Shown here: piece by piece, positions 34,179-44,763 of the stretch
Layout: every line of letters begins with the position of its first letter
Position numbering within the stretch: the first letter of the stretch is position 1
NCBI GenBank assembly: GCA_949592205.1
Contig: CATIUR010000001.1
Location: 262,638,250 to 262,702,249, forward strand
Length of the DNA: 64,000 nt
Origin: Helichrysum umbraculigerum
Lineage: Eukaryota; Streptophyta; Magnoliopsida; Asterales; Asteraceae
Direction of reading: 5' to 3'
The notes under the pieces: model-generated
Databases searched by the model: none
The model's input: only the letters and a program-made list of their open reading frames with translations
Told to the model about the DNA's origin: nothing
Program-made: the position numbers and the translations under genes

Positions 34179-34466
34179 ATGGCGATCGACGAGATCATTT
34201 CCGGCGACACACTTTTGAAAGTAGCCTTATTCATCCTTGTTCAAGCTCTTGTTTATCTTATTCTATCAAGTTCTTCCAATATCTTTTCCAAGACTGCCCC
34301 AAGTCTTCGGGCAACCAGTTTTAGAACGGCCCGGTCAGTTAGTATTCGAAGGATAATGGCTGCTCTCTCCGACTTGCCAGCTGGCGGTGAGACATCCCCT
34401 TCCATCAAAGATCCGAGCTCTTTGAAACGACAAGACTCGATTCCTACCCACGATCACTCTTCATAG
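34179..34466 (+). CDS. Small single-pass membrane protein of unknown function
   Basis: A complete intronless frame of 95 residues with a plausible TATA box and leader upstream. Residues 12-33 (LLKVALFILVQALVYLILSSSS) form one hydrophobic membrane segment right after an acidic N-terminus. The rest is soluble and basic to serine-rich, including ARSVSIRRIMAALSDLPAGGE. I recall this layout, a GDTL-KVA-F-LVQALVYLILS-type helix followed by an ARSVSIRRI-A motif and a LPAGGE-like turn, from a family of short uncharacterised plant proteins. No reaction or partner is known to me. The Arg/Ser motif resembles a phosphorylation site, which is inference. Confidence 0.8.
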   Translation: MAIDEIISGDTLLKVALFILVQALVYLILSSSSNIFSKTAPSLRATSFRTARSVSIRRIMAALSDLPAGGETSPSIKDPSSLKRQDSIPTHDHSS

Positions 34467-35334
34467 ATCTGTTTTGATTTCGATTTTGATCTTGGATTTG
34501 TTGATTTGTTTGTGAATATATACTAGACTAGATGTGTATCATATCAAAGATTTTTTGAATTTGTATGTATTATTAATGTGTGAACATGAATGAATATGTT
34601 TGAATAATTATGTATGGCATAAAGTGTGGACATTTTAATGTTTGACTTTTTAGTTGATTAAATGATAGGCTTATGATTAGAAAATTTTAATTAGGTGATC
34701 ATGGCCGGGTTCAGTGTTATACAATTTGGTTTGGTTATGACAGTTAATCTTAACATGCATTATGTAATAATTTTTTTAGGCAATTTTCTGAATCTATCGA
34801 CTACACAAATTTTATATGTTTCACTACTTGTCTTACAAACACTTGGGCGTGTTATGAGTATCATGGTTTCAGGATCTATTGTTAACATGATACACATATT
34901 TTATTTTATTTATTTCAATAGTCTAAAAAGATATGTATATATGGGTAGTGACGGATCTAGATTGTAAAATCACGTGGATCGAAATTTATTAAAGCTACAG
35001 AATGACAAAATTACTTAAGTTAAGTATCAACTCGGATCGGGTCGGGTTAACTAAATTGTGTCTTCAAAAGGTTTATATAGGCATGATCAAAAATTTTACA
35101 TTATTATCATCTAATTTGCAGCTATGGTAAGAGTGAGAAAAATTGAAGTAATATTATGAAGTTAAACGAAATTATCGTTAAATATTTTAAAATATCTTTT
35201 AGTAGTTATATTTCAACTATCTTTGGTTTATTAAATTCAACATATTAATAACCCATTACCTATATTGCTCTTGTTCATTCATATTAATATTATTACAAAA
35301 AACCCATTACCTATATTGCTATGTGTCCTTTTTG
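34467..35334. other. 3' flank of the small gene and intergenic DNA
   Basis: Contains a hAT-like end word (TAGTGACGGATCTAGA, 34946-34961) without a partner, and a 20-base direct repeat AACCCATTACCTATATTGCT at about 35252 and 35303. Confidence 0.5.
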
Positions 35335-35622
35335 TATTTTTTTTATTAATTGGGTTATTTCATAATCTGATTGTGGTAATGGTGTTTTCTCTCCGGGTGT
35401 TATAGAAATGGGTCTCACGCAAAATGGTATTGCGTACCATGGTTCCCAAGGTTTGCAAAATGATTTTGCAAACCATCCATTCACACAACTCCCCATACGT
35501 GAACAGTATTAATGTCCATTTCCAACCACAACGTTCCACTTCCAAGCATAACCTTCCAAACATTCCTGCATGATTTGACATTGAGATTTTGGTCTTGCAA
35601 AATGAATTTGCAAACCATGATA
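35335..35622 (+). repeat. Left terminal inverted repeat of the PMD element
   Basis: Inverse of 42320-42588 with scattered differences. It contains a palindromic TTTGCAAAATGATTTTGCAAA and a second TTGCAAAATGAATTTGCAA. Confidence 0.82.
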
Positions 35623-35743
35623 TCTAATTTGAAAATATATTGAGTATGCGCTCATATAATCATATTGCAAACCATATCTTACTCCCATCACGCATGCAGT
35701 ACCCATAAGGGTTTGTGTGGATAACTAATAATCAAAGTAACTT

Positions 35744-35939
35744 TCAATTATCAGGCAACCCCACTTTCAAAATATCATGTAAAGTACTCAAAAAAATATG
35801 CCCCTTTATTATTGAATTTGCCTCTAAATTGACACCTATCATGTCTTGACAAAACTGATGCCATCCTCCTGGTGGTTTTGTATCAATGCCCGATACTACA
35901 TCACCTTCCACATTAAGCCCTAACAAAACTTGCACGTCA
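35744..35939 (-). pseudogene. Plant mobile domain gene, C-terminal piece
   Basis: Continues the reading of the piece at 41738-42046 on the other side of the LTR element (LTLYDVQVLLGL is the block that follows the TFH-P-GE block in plant mobile domains). It then runs to a stop at 35744-35746 after KVGLPDN, much shorter than usual domains. The protein family has roles in gene silencing and meristem maintenance when host-borne (MAIN/MAIL1), but copies are also carried by transposons, as here. Confidence 0.72.
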
Positions 35940-35944
35940 TAAAG

Positions 35945-36422
35945 TGTTAGTCCCGTACACTTCGAATCTAATCGGATCGTTATTGCGGAATGATAAACAA
36001 TCAATATATGATTCACGAACACACGATTTCTATATAACGTTTTCTTTGTATTCACACTTGAAGTATAAACGTTACAATATACAAACTCGATTTCTCTGCC
36101 TCTCCTCTATCTACTCACGGCTCTCTCTCTATTTCTGAAACGCTCACACACTCTCTAGGGTTTGATCAACCCTCAAATGAAACCTAACACTCGTATTTAT
36201 ATCACACCTATCGGACCCTACGACGTTAAGCCCAACGTCGCAGGCCCAGACCCTTGCGACGTCTGACCCAACGTCGCAGGCCCAATTACAATGACACCAT
36301 TCTATGTATATTCTATAATTACAGACTCGAATATACATATTAAACACTTACATACGCAGACTAATTGACTTTGACAATTACAATAGTTTGACCAACTGAC
36401 TGACACACAAAATGCACCAACA
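35945..36422 (-). repeat. 3' LTR of the copia-type element
   Basis: 478 bp, TGTTGG...CTAACA on the minus strand. It contains two AACGTCGCAGGCCCA words and an inverted TTGCGACGT, the same motif as in the leader array. Only a handful of differences from the other LTR (e.g. 36111 A/C-type changes, GACCCTACGAC versus GACCCTAAGAC). Confidence 0.93.
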
Positions 36423-36435
36423 AACTCCCCCTTGT
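36423..36435 (-). promoter_or_regulatory. Polypurine tract of the copia-type element
   Basis: The minus strand reads ACAAGGGGGAGTT directly before the LTR. Four more ACTCCCC words (36507, 37364, 37764, 37805) lie further inside the 3' region. Confidence 0.85.
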
Positions 36436-38122
36436 CAGCAGCTTGGTCAAAGAAGTCTTCAATTAGTCTTCATCAACAAACTCTTTCATGTCTTCAACAA
36501 TCAGAAACTCCCCCTTTGAGATAGCATGGTCTTCCAAGAAATCTTGATGTCCAAATTCATGTGACTGACACAAATTTATCATACAATAAGATCTTTAAAC
36601 TCAGTGACCATCTCTCAATCATCAGCAGCTTCTCCGATAGAATTATCTTCACAATCTTTTGAGAATAACCGACATCCTTTACATCTTCAATATTTGACTT
36701 TAACAAGATATGTAATGTTTGACGAAAATAACATAGAAATAAAATCTTTTTGTATTTTTCTTTATGAATGAAAAACAAATAACAAAGATTAAAATAAATT
36801 GGGAAAAGGATTGTTTTAAGTCTGCTTAGGGATCATATCAGAACAACATGCAATAATTAGCAAATAGTAAGTGTTATCTCGATTATCAGTATAATTGTCC
36901 ACTTTAAATTTACTTAGCACATTTAATACACCTAGTATAAAAATTATTTCAAGACGATTACTGGTATTGTTTTTCCACTTAAACATGTTACATCCGTGTC
37001 TGCAAGCTAATCTTTATTATTAGTATGAATATTTCACCATGGTCCCCACCATAGACATACCCCTTTAGCCCAGACAAGAACATAGTTTCCAAATTTAGAA
37101 AGAATATAAGAGAATCAATTTTAAGAATCAAGCCAGCGGTGACAGGTCTGTACTTGTGTACAACAGAGCAACATACACTTGATTCAGGTTTAAGCAAAAC
37201 CGAACGCAGTCAAACCAAACTTGATTTATTCAATTGGCGACCTTGACCAGTATCTTAAATATAAGACTTTGCAAGTACATTGACTCACGTTTGCTTAGTT
37301 TTGAGAGTAAGCTGAATTGAGACCAGGTCTGCACTTACGTACAACAGAGGAAACAATCAGCAAACTCCCCCAAGAGATCTCCGATATACGATCCAAAATT
37401 AGAAGTATGTCAAGCTACGCTAAGAAATTAAGACTTAGAGTCGTACATCACAAGGTGTTTACCACAAGATCATAGACACGTATTTGAATTACTTCTTAAT
37501 AACCCATAGACCGGTATGTATCATGCCTACCAATACATCATATGATGAAGATAATTTTCATAAAAACTGTATTAAGTATGCTAGATAAACCTACTGATAC
37601 ATCAAGGATAAACCTTAAAACTTCCATTTTGTGCATGTTCCCCGATGTACTATCATATCCCAAGTTATTTTACAGACACACAATCCAACATCTTTTCAAG
37701 AATTAAGAATCTTGATGTTCACATTTCTGAATTAAATAATCAGAATTTTTAATATTCAGAATTACTCCCCCTGAACAGCGAATTCTTATATCCAATCCAA
37801 AAATACTCCCCTTAAACATTAAACATATTTTTGTATTTTTTAATTGAATAAATTTCGCAACCTTGCATTTCTTTAATACTAAAAAGTATAAAGAATGGCT
37901 ATTGCACCAAACAAAATAAAAAAGGATAAAATTAAATAAAAGTTTCAAAATCACATATCAAGTCAAGTCAAACGACTTTTAGCACTTTTACCACCTCATA
38001 ACATCGAAAATCTCATCCAATCACAAATCATCAGTGCATTCTTCCAACAATATCCACATCCATGCAGTCACTAAAAATGTTAGCTTTCAAAACCTGACTG
38101 CACCACCACAAACAAACAAACA
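36436..38122 (-). other. Non-coding 3' region of the copia-type element
   Basis: 1.7 kb where pol would be expected. No RT, integrase or RNase H motif in any frame. It contains repeated polypurine-like words. Confidence 0.75.
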
Positions 38123-40417
38123 TTAGTACTTATGGGACACCCAAGCCTTGATAGACTTGGGTTGCCCATGATCATCCATAACCATCACATCAATGAGTTT
38201 ATGATATTTTAAAAACTCAGAAGATTTCATTGATGCGTTGTTTGTGGATTTGGGTTTCCAAACCTTTGTAGGTTCAGATGAGTTGTTTTCAACAATGTTG
38301 TGCTGTTGAACTTGAGGTTTACTAGGCACAACTTTGTTTACTCTAGCCACGGGCTTCGGAGAAGAGGATGCATATCTTGATATAGGCGAATACGAAGCAC
38401 GCCTAGAAAACGATTTTGAATAAGAATTCCTAAAGGAGGAAGTTCTTGGCATCCCTCTACCAAACCTATCTAGGGATAATAACCGACAATCCCTAATTAT
38501 ATGTCCTTGTTATCCACAATGGAAACAAGAACGTCTCTCAACATAAGATTGATTCCAATGAGTTCCCTCAAATCGTTTCGGTGGAGGACAATACACAGAA
38601 GGTCTATGACCAGGAACATTTGTTGAACATGCACTCTTAGGAGAACATGTTGAAGTAGATGTTCCTGAGGTTGAGTTAGTTGATTTTGAAGGTTTATTCT
38701 TTTCAGATTTATCAACTACAACTTTTGAGGATTCATTGTCAACCTTAGCTTTGCCTTTGCATTTAAAATAATCATCATTTTCAGTTGTAATGATAAAATT
38801 TTCAGGTTTGACATTTATTTTCTCAACCTTAATGGTAGACTCTTCAGGTATATCTTCTACCTCAACGACCTCCTCAACACGAACTGGAGGAGTACTATCA
38901 GACTTAACAAAAGTAGGCAAGGGATACTCTGTCCGTTTAGTTTTCTCCTTTGCCTGCCTTTTGGGATTAGATGTAGCTTCTTTAGACTTTGTAGCTGGCC
39001 ATGATGAGTAGTCAGCCACAAGTTCTTCGGTGCCTTCCTTAACAGGCCGAGGATAGTGATTAGTAGGAGGTGGAACTGAGTTATACCCTATTCCAGCCTT
39101 ACTACTTGTATTTGTCCTCTGCTTGTCAACAATTTCATCGAAGATTTTATGAGAGTTTGAGAAACTTGTGATTCCTTTTTTAAAAGAGTCAGACTCAGAC
39201 TTTAGCTCAGAAAGTTCTTTATTTAACAACTCAATTTCTGTTAAATAGCTCTTAATGGCATCTTGTTGACTGAAAACTTTAGCTTTATATTTCTCAGTGT
39301 CAAACTTATGAGCCTCAACTTCTTTTTCATAAAGTATTTCATTAGCTTTTAGAAACTTATTTGACTCAGTGAGTTTCTCGACATTTTCTCTCAAATCTAC
39401 ATAGTCTATTTGAAAACATTTTAAAGAAGCTTCCAATTTAATACAGGATATGCAAGTAAAAGGTTTTTCAGATTCTGTTTCTACCTCATGTATCTTTGCC
39501 AAGAACGCATTGTGTTGAACCTTTTCTTGAGTCGCACTTGAATCAAACATTCCCTGAGAATACACTGTCATCGCCTGTGATGTTATGTTATTCTCTGGAG
39601 TCTTGGGAGCTGAAGGTGTGGTGAATCCAGATGATGGATATTTATTCTCCACACAGTCTTTAGCAAAGTGTCCATGAATCTGACAGATTTTGCATTTCAC
39701 TTTGCTTTTATTAAAACCAAGACCTGTATCACCATCATCATCCAGGTCTTTTCTACCCGTTCTCTGAAGAAACTTCTTGGTTCTTTGGGTTATCATGGCC
39801 ATACTCCATTTGATGTCCATCTGCTCGAGATCGTCAGAGTCGATTTGTTCAAAGTCTTCCTCAGTAAGCTGTAGAGTACTAGCCTTCTTTGAAAGGAAAG
39901 TTTCATAAGAGTTGAGGAAAGCTGCAAAGATTGTAGCATGATCCTCAGTAGCCTTTGAAGGAGCTGTATGAGAAGTATAGGAAGCATATGAAGTTCTAGT
40001 AGAAGTAGATGCTGCTGAGTTGGAAGTAGATCTGGAAGTATCATTTAGACAAGGAATTTGAATATTAGCCTCTGACTTCTTTTCCTTTTGATCGTAAGCC
40101 GCTATAAGAGCATCCCATAAATCTATAGAAGTTGCTTGATCTTTAAATTTATTAATCACAACTTCTGGCAAGCACTTGGTAATCATCTCATACGCTCTAT
40201 TGTCTTTATCAAACTCTGATCGTTCCTTGACTGACATTTGTGCTCTTGACTTAAGCACCCCATCGAGTCTTGGTTGCTCATATCGATCAATGGTGTTAAA
40301 CCAATTGAACAGATTTGGATCTTTGTATTCAATGAAATTGCATAACTTAATCTTCCAACTCGCAAAATCACTATAGAACAAAGATGTAGAAGGAGACACT
40401 TTGTTACCAAAAGTCAT
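38123..40417 (-). pseudogene. Copia-type gag, one in-frame TAA in the second zinc knuckle
   Basis: 765 codons in one frame from ATG at 40417 to the stop at 38123, interrupted once. The N-terminal third resembles the UBN2/DUF4219-type gag of plant copia elements (FASWKIKLCNFI, RAYEMITKCLPEVVINKF, LWDALIAAYD). A CCHC knuckle CKICQIHGHFAKDC follows at about residue 245, then a coiled-coil stretch, a Lys/Glu-rich linker, and a second knuckle CFHCG-stop-QGHIIRDC. The TAA at 38510-38512 occupies one variable position of that knuckle, so a single base change explains the break. The tail after the knuckle is Ser/Arg/Lys-rich and ends at SIKAWVSHKY. It packages element RNA when intact. Confidence 0.88.
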
Positions 40418-41227
40418 TTACGAATTTTCCCTCCAAAATTGAATTCGAAAATTTCGTAAACCGACAGAGTGTAGCGAAACTTTTCCGACACTAAAGCTAA
40501 GCTATTTTAAGCTTAAAAACAAAATTTGAAATTACAAAATTTTTCGCGTTTTTCCCGCCAAAATTTCGTCCGAAAACGTCAAAAACTGGCAGGGTAAAAT
40601 GAAACTTTTTCCAGACTAAAATTGAACAGTTTTAAGCCTATGGAAAAATTTTGAAAACGCAAAAAATTTTCGGAGTTTCCCGCCAAAAAACTTTTTTTTT
40701 TTTTTTTTACTCTAGAACGAGGGTAATGTGGCAGAAAAAATTAGCAACGTCGCAAAAGTACGATGACTCAATTAAGAATCGAAAATGCGACGTAGTGTAT
40801 AACGTCGCAATCCAACGTCGCTAGTAACGTCGCAGAAACAAGCGACGTCGCAACCTACGTCGCAGTAACCACTTAAGGTCAAAATAACGACGTCGCAGAT
40901 AACGTCGCAGAGACTAATTAAAGTCAAAATCAATAACGTCGCAGGCTACGTCGCAGGTGACGTCGCAGCTAATGTCGCAGAACTTAGCGACGTCGCAGGT
41001 GACGTCGCACAGTCGGGCTGCAGCGGCCAGAAACCCTAAAATCGAATTTTTTTCGAAACCCTAAGGAAATTTCGAAATCCGAACGTCGAACTAACCCAAA
41101 AACACTCCCAGAAATCGATTTCTTCAAGCAAACTAACTCAGAAACGAAGATTAATCAATTAAACCTTCGCGAATCAAACCAAAAACGTTCAAAATACGAT
41201 CCGAAACATACGAATCCTTGATTCTAC
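40418..41227 (-). other. Leader of the copia-type element
   Basis: About 800 bases between the primer-binding site and the gag start. It includes an A-run on the minus strand (40691-40710) and the ACGTCGCA array. The gag-proximal part is a duplicated pattern of AATTTTCG / CCCGCCAAAA words (40430-40690). Confidence 0.7.
40746..41010. repeat. CpG motif array F (ACGTCGCA) in the copia-type leader
   Basis: 14 direct NACGTCGCA-type copies (A/G/T/C at the first place; one is AATGTCGCA) plus an inverted TGCGACGT in 265 bases. Several form the palindrome GCGACGTCGC. Spacing is irregular (about 10-35 bases). GACGTC is a bZIP-type ACGT core in plants; binding here is inference. Confidence 0.93.
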
Positions 41228-41240
41228 GGCTCTGATACCA
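41228..41240 (-). promoter_or_regulatory. Primer-binding site, initiator tRNA-Met type
   Basis: TGGTATCAGAGCC on the minus strand, two bases after the LTR end. Confidence 0.93.
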
Positions 41241-41242
41241 GT

Positions 41243-41720
41243 TGTTAGTCCCGTACACTTCGAATCTAATCGGATCGTTATTGCGGAATGATAAACAATC
41301 AATATATGATTCACGAACACACGATTTCTATATAACGTTTTCTTTGTATTCACACTTGAAGTATAAACGTTACAATATACAAACTCGATTTCTCTGCCTC
41401 TCCTCTCTCTACTCACGGCTCTCTCTCTATTTCTGAAACGCTCACACACTCTCTAGGGTTTGATCAACCCTCAAATGAAACCTAACACTCGTATTTATAT
41501 CACACCTATCGGACCCTAAGACGTTAAGCCCAACGTCGCAGGCCCAGACCCTTGCGACGTCTGACCCAACGTCGCAGGCCCAATTACAATGACACCATTC
41601 TATGTATATTCTATAATTACAGACTCGAATATACATATTAAACACTTACATACGCAGACTAATTGACTTTGACAATTACAATAGTTTGACCAACTGACTG
41701 ACACACAAAATGCACCAACA
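41243..41720 (-). repeat. 5' LTR of the copia-type element
   Basis: 478 bp, nearly identical to 35945-36422, next to the primer-binding site. This fixes the minus orientation. Confidence 0.93.
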
Positions 41721-41737
41721 TAAAGTGTAACAGTAGA

Positions 41738-42046
41738 TTACCCTGCTGGAAAATGAAATGTATGTGTCTCCGACCTCCATCTTTCGACAAGGGCGGTGAT
41801 TAGAGAATGATCAAGTTGGATATGCCCAAGACGAATGACTCCACCGAACCCGGCTGATTCTATATGTGTCATCACCCTATCGGGGATATCAGGGACAAAC
41901 TTCCAAAAATTGTTATCACATCGTCTAGCAAGTAGCTTACCTTCGCCTAACGCTCCATTAAATAGATGAAACGCTCTATGCTCTCTATGTAGAAATAAGA
42001 AATCAGAATTATTTAGACCAGGTTGAAGATTAGCTTGTGAGTTCAT
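41738..42046 (-). pseudogene. Plant mobile domain gene, N-terminal piece
   Basis: ATG at 42046, then 102 codons. DRVMTHIESAGFGGVIRLG, LDHSLITALVERWRSETHTF and HFPAG are the first blocks of the plant mobile domain (aminotransferase-like, PF10536 type). Where the family has a Glu after the P-x-G turn, the frame has TAA (41738-41740), 18 bases before the retrotransposon insertion. The gene was therefore disabled at least twice. It lies inside the long-TIR element and continues at 35939. Confidence 0.8.
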
Positions 42047-42319
42047 GGTTGATGGTTATTTTTGGAAGAAAGAAATTGTGAAAGGATTCAATGAAGAAAG
42101 TGTGATAGAGTTGAAGAAAGTGTGATAGAGTCGTAAGGTGTATGCATGTTTATATAATAATGGACGAAGAAAGATTCTCATGCATATTTTACTACTTTGT
42201 CATTACATTTGCATGCAGTGTGATTTGAGATTGCCATTTTAAAAGAATCTTGTAATGGTATTAAAAGGCAGAGAAATTTTGAAATGATATAAAACGACAA
42301 AGGTTGGAGTTGACCAGAC

Positions 42320-42588
42320 ACCATGGTTTGCAAATTCATTTTGCGAGACCAAAATCTCAATGCAACTAACCCGTGAATGTTTGGAACGTTATGGTTGGAA
42401 ATGGACATTTACACTGTTCACGTATGGGGAGTTGTGTGAATGGATGGTTTGCAAAATGATTTTGCAAACCTTGGGAACCATGGTACGCAATACCATTTTG
42501 CGTGAGACCCATTTCTATAACACCCAGAGAGAAAACACCATTACCATAATTAGATTATGAAACAACCCTATTAATAAAAAAATTTCTA
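42320..42588 (-). repeat. Right terminal inverted repeat of the PMD element
   Basis: Inverse of 35335-35622. The 66-codon frame here mirrors a frame in the left repeat and is not a gene. Confidence 0.82.
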
Positions 42589-43563
42589 AGACAGGTTATT
42601 TTTTTTATGATTAGTGTTTTACTATGCAACATTCACTTGTACAATACAAGTTATATTGCATATTAAGGTAATAAAAGTTATATTGCATATTAAGGTGTGT
42701 CCATACGAAAATTAACAAAGAGTCTCTAGAGCACTTTGTAATTTAAGGTGGGTAAATTGACCTACCTTAAAACAACATAGACCCGCCTTTAGCTTGGTTC
42801 AACTTCAACCCATGAACTTATATATAACACCCCTCATTCTATACATCAATATTATATGATTTTACTCGGAAGAGTATATTAAAACATACTTTAATATTAT
42901 ACATAATGGAATGTACATAACTTTTTCAAAATATGATACACCATAGTTTAAAGTTATTAAAACACTGTACACATATTATACAAATGGGTATTATAAAATT
43001 CCAAACTTAGTTTATAACAAAACTATATCAGAGTTCACAGAGCAGTCAAACATTCCCTGCCAAAGGCATCAACTTCCTGTCCACCCACATATCTATTCAT
43101 AACCTGCAGGAAGTAAATGAGGGATTAGCACAAAGCTAAGTGAATAGATTTATCACACACAATTCAACTTAGCTTTAACCATGAGTTTACACCAAATAAT
43201 CGTAAACACACATATTTCAATGAGGATCGGTGGCTCTTGGGATATTATAATACCCGGAGATTCCCCAAGAACACTTATCGTACATATCCGTATGGCCATA
43301 ACGGACGAGACCGATAACTATTGGTTATTAAACTCATACACAGGTTTCAAACACAACAAATGAATCAAAACCTGTGTAAATCACATAATAACCAAAAAAA
43401 TCCAACTACACGTTGACCTCAATAAACTGATATACAGAGGTTCACACATCACGTAAATTAATTCAATAATTAAGACTAAACAGTCTAATAAACACATCTA
43501 CGTTTACTTGTTGCAACCAAACAGTTACAACTAAATCAAAAGGTGAGTTCCAAATCCACTCAC

Positions 43564-43620
43564 CGATACCTCTGCAGATTCCTCACTCAGCGGTCTTATA
43601 TTACTGAGTCTTTGGAGTAT
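43564..43620 (-). other. Putative leader exon 2 with stem-loop (family C)
   Basis: 57 nt between TGTTTCAG and GTGAGTGG on the minus strand with CTCAG-N13-CTGAG. It is the same length as in family B. Confidence 0.6.
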
Positions 43621-43979
43621 CTGAAACACCACATAATACACAAGTTAGTAACTTGTTCTATAATTATCATTCTAACATATTTATTAAATCAGGTAAGTCC
43701 CTGAAGTCTAAACAAATAAAAGTCCAATCTGAAATAAATTCAGAAAGTCTCAAAATGACGTTTAAAAACTGAAAAATGCCATTTTCGACCCCTATATGAC
43801 CCCGAATGGCCAAAAACTGACTAGGCTCTTAGAATAGAGTCTTGATCATTGGGCCGTTTCCGAGTGGACATGCGAATTTCAGCTCAATCCGAGTTAATGG
43901 AAAATTTTGTAAATTTTTAGTCACTAAAGGTGCAAGGACTTTTACACTTATGCACTTTTAAAATTTGTGAAACAAAAAT

Positions 43980-44121
43980 CTCGGTTCGCAGGTCAACTCG
44001 GCTCGTCAAAACTCGACTCGCAACGAAACAACTCAGTTCGCAGAGCCATCTCGGTTCGCAGAAACTCGACTCGCTCAGCGAGACTCAACTCGCTTCGTGG
44101 GAACTCAGCTCGCCTCGTTGG
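43980..44121. repeat. CpG motif array C (CTCRRYTCGC)
   Basis: Eight copies of the 10-mer CTCRRYTCGY (e.g. CTCGGTTCGC, CTCGACTCGC, CTCAGCTCGC), separated by 3-12 bases. The ORFs read across it are by-products of the repeat. Confidence 0.9.
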
Positions 44122-44763
44122 ACGAACTGGGTTTCGCTGCTGTTACGAAAATTCGACTCAAATCTCACCATAACTTCAAAAACTCGGTTTCTAAGGTTTC
44201 TAATACTTCTACTAACATCATATACCACCTAATAACACCAAATAGCAACATAACAAGCTTTAATTTGGTTCAATCACTCAAAACCCATTTCATATAACTC
44301 AAAATTAAACTCACTTTTGTGATGGAGATGAAGGTGTTATGATGAAGATAAGGATGTTGCTGTTTCGAAATCGAAATCACAGAAACACTAGCTTGATTCT
44401 AATTTGGTTATGGTTTCTTGAATTTGCAAGTGTATGAAATGGAAAGGAAATGATAAACCTTGAAGATATGTTAGAGTTTTTAAGTCGGCTCCCATAACCG
44501 ACTTTGACATTAAGTGGTATAATTTTATACCCGTCCTAAATCTATTGTCTGGAACCTAAACATCAATTGCGAGAAAATTATTTTATTTTACCGTCATCTA
44601 TAATAATTTAAAGTAACTAATATTCCACTATTCACAATAAGTCCTGAGACCTATTTATTTAAGTTTCACAGTAAAACAAATAATAGCAGGTAATTCCTAA
44701 AACCATTAAATAATCAATTTAAATAAAGAATTACCAGGCCACTGGAGAGGATGTTACATTATA

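Larger units (their letters stand above)
35945..41720 (-). mobile_element. Gag-only copia-type LTR retrotransposon (TR-GAG), minus strand
   Basis: Two 478-bp LTRs (35945-36422, 41243-41720), initiator-Met primer-binding site, polypurine tract and a perfect 5-bp target duplication TAAAG (35940-35944, 41721-41725) define the element exactly. Only a gag is encoded; no protease, integrase, RT or RNase H is present in the 1.7 kb between gag and the 3' LTR. It therefore depends on another element's pol. Inserted in the plant-mobile-domain gene. Confidence 0.93.
35335..42588 (-). mobile_element. Long-TIR element carrying a plant-mobile-domain gene, split by a copia-type insertion
   Basis: Inverted repeats of about 285 bases lie at 35335-35622 and 42320-42588. 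Both carry CATTTTGCGTGAGACCCATT or its inverse, TTTGCAAAATGATTTTGCAAA and CGTATGGGGAGTTGTGTGAA. Between them, after removing the LTR element at 35945-41720, sits a gene fragment with a plant mobile domain. Such genes are known to travel in Mutator-like elements, so a MULE-type element is the likely class. Exact ends and target duplication are not resolved. Confidence 0.7.
42823..44758 (-). mobile_element. Solo gypsy LTR, family C (Tekay-like)
   Basis: 1936 bp, TGTAACATCC at 44758 to TGTTATA at 42823 on the minus strand, flanked by a perfect 5-bp duplication TTATA (42818-42822 and 44759-44763). No primer-binding site or polypurine tract adjoins it, so the rest was lost by LTR-LTR recombination. 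Internal signals match families B and E: donor-like GTGAGTTT with its G at 44314, array C at 43980-44121, exon 43564-43620, second acceptor TTCCTGCAG before 43103. Confidence 0.93.

Noticed and set aside
34695..34967. Hydrophobic 90-codon frame right of the small gene
   Set aside because: AT-rich sequence translated into Leu/Ile/Val/Phe; no conserved features, ends in a repeat-like word.
35944..36347. Frames duplicated at 35944-36347 and 41242-41645
   Set aside because: They are the two LTR copies of the copia-type element.
40430..40690. Repeated CCCGCCAAAA blocks upstream of the copia-type gag as a second promoter
   Set aside because: Looks like an old short duplication in the leader; no TATA or start evidence.
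43930..44297. Overlapping plus-strand frames rich in Ser/Arg/Leu
   Set aside because: Produced by array C of the solo LTR; three frames open at once is a repeat artefact.
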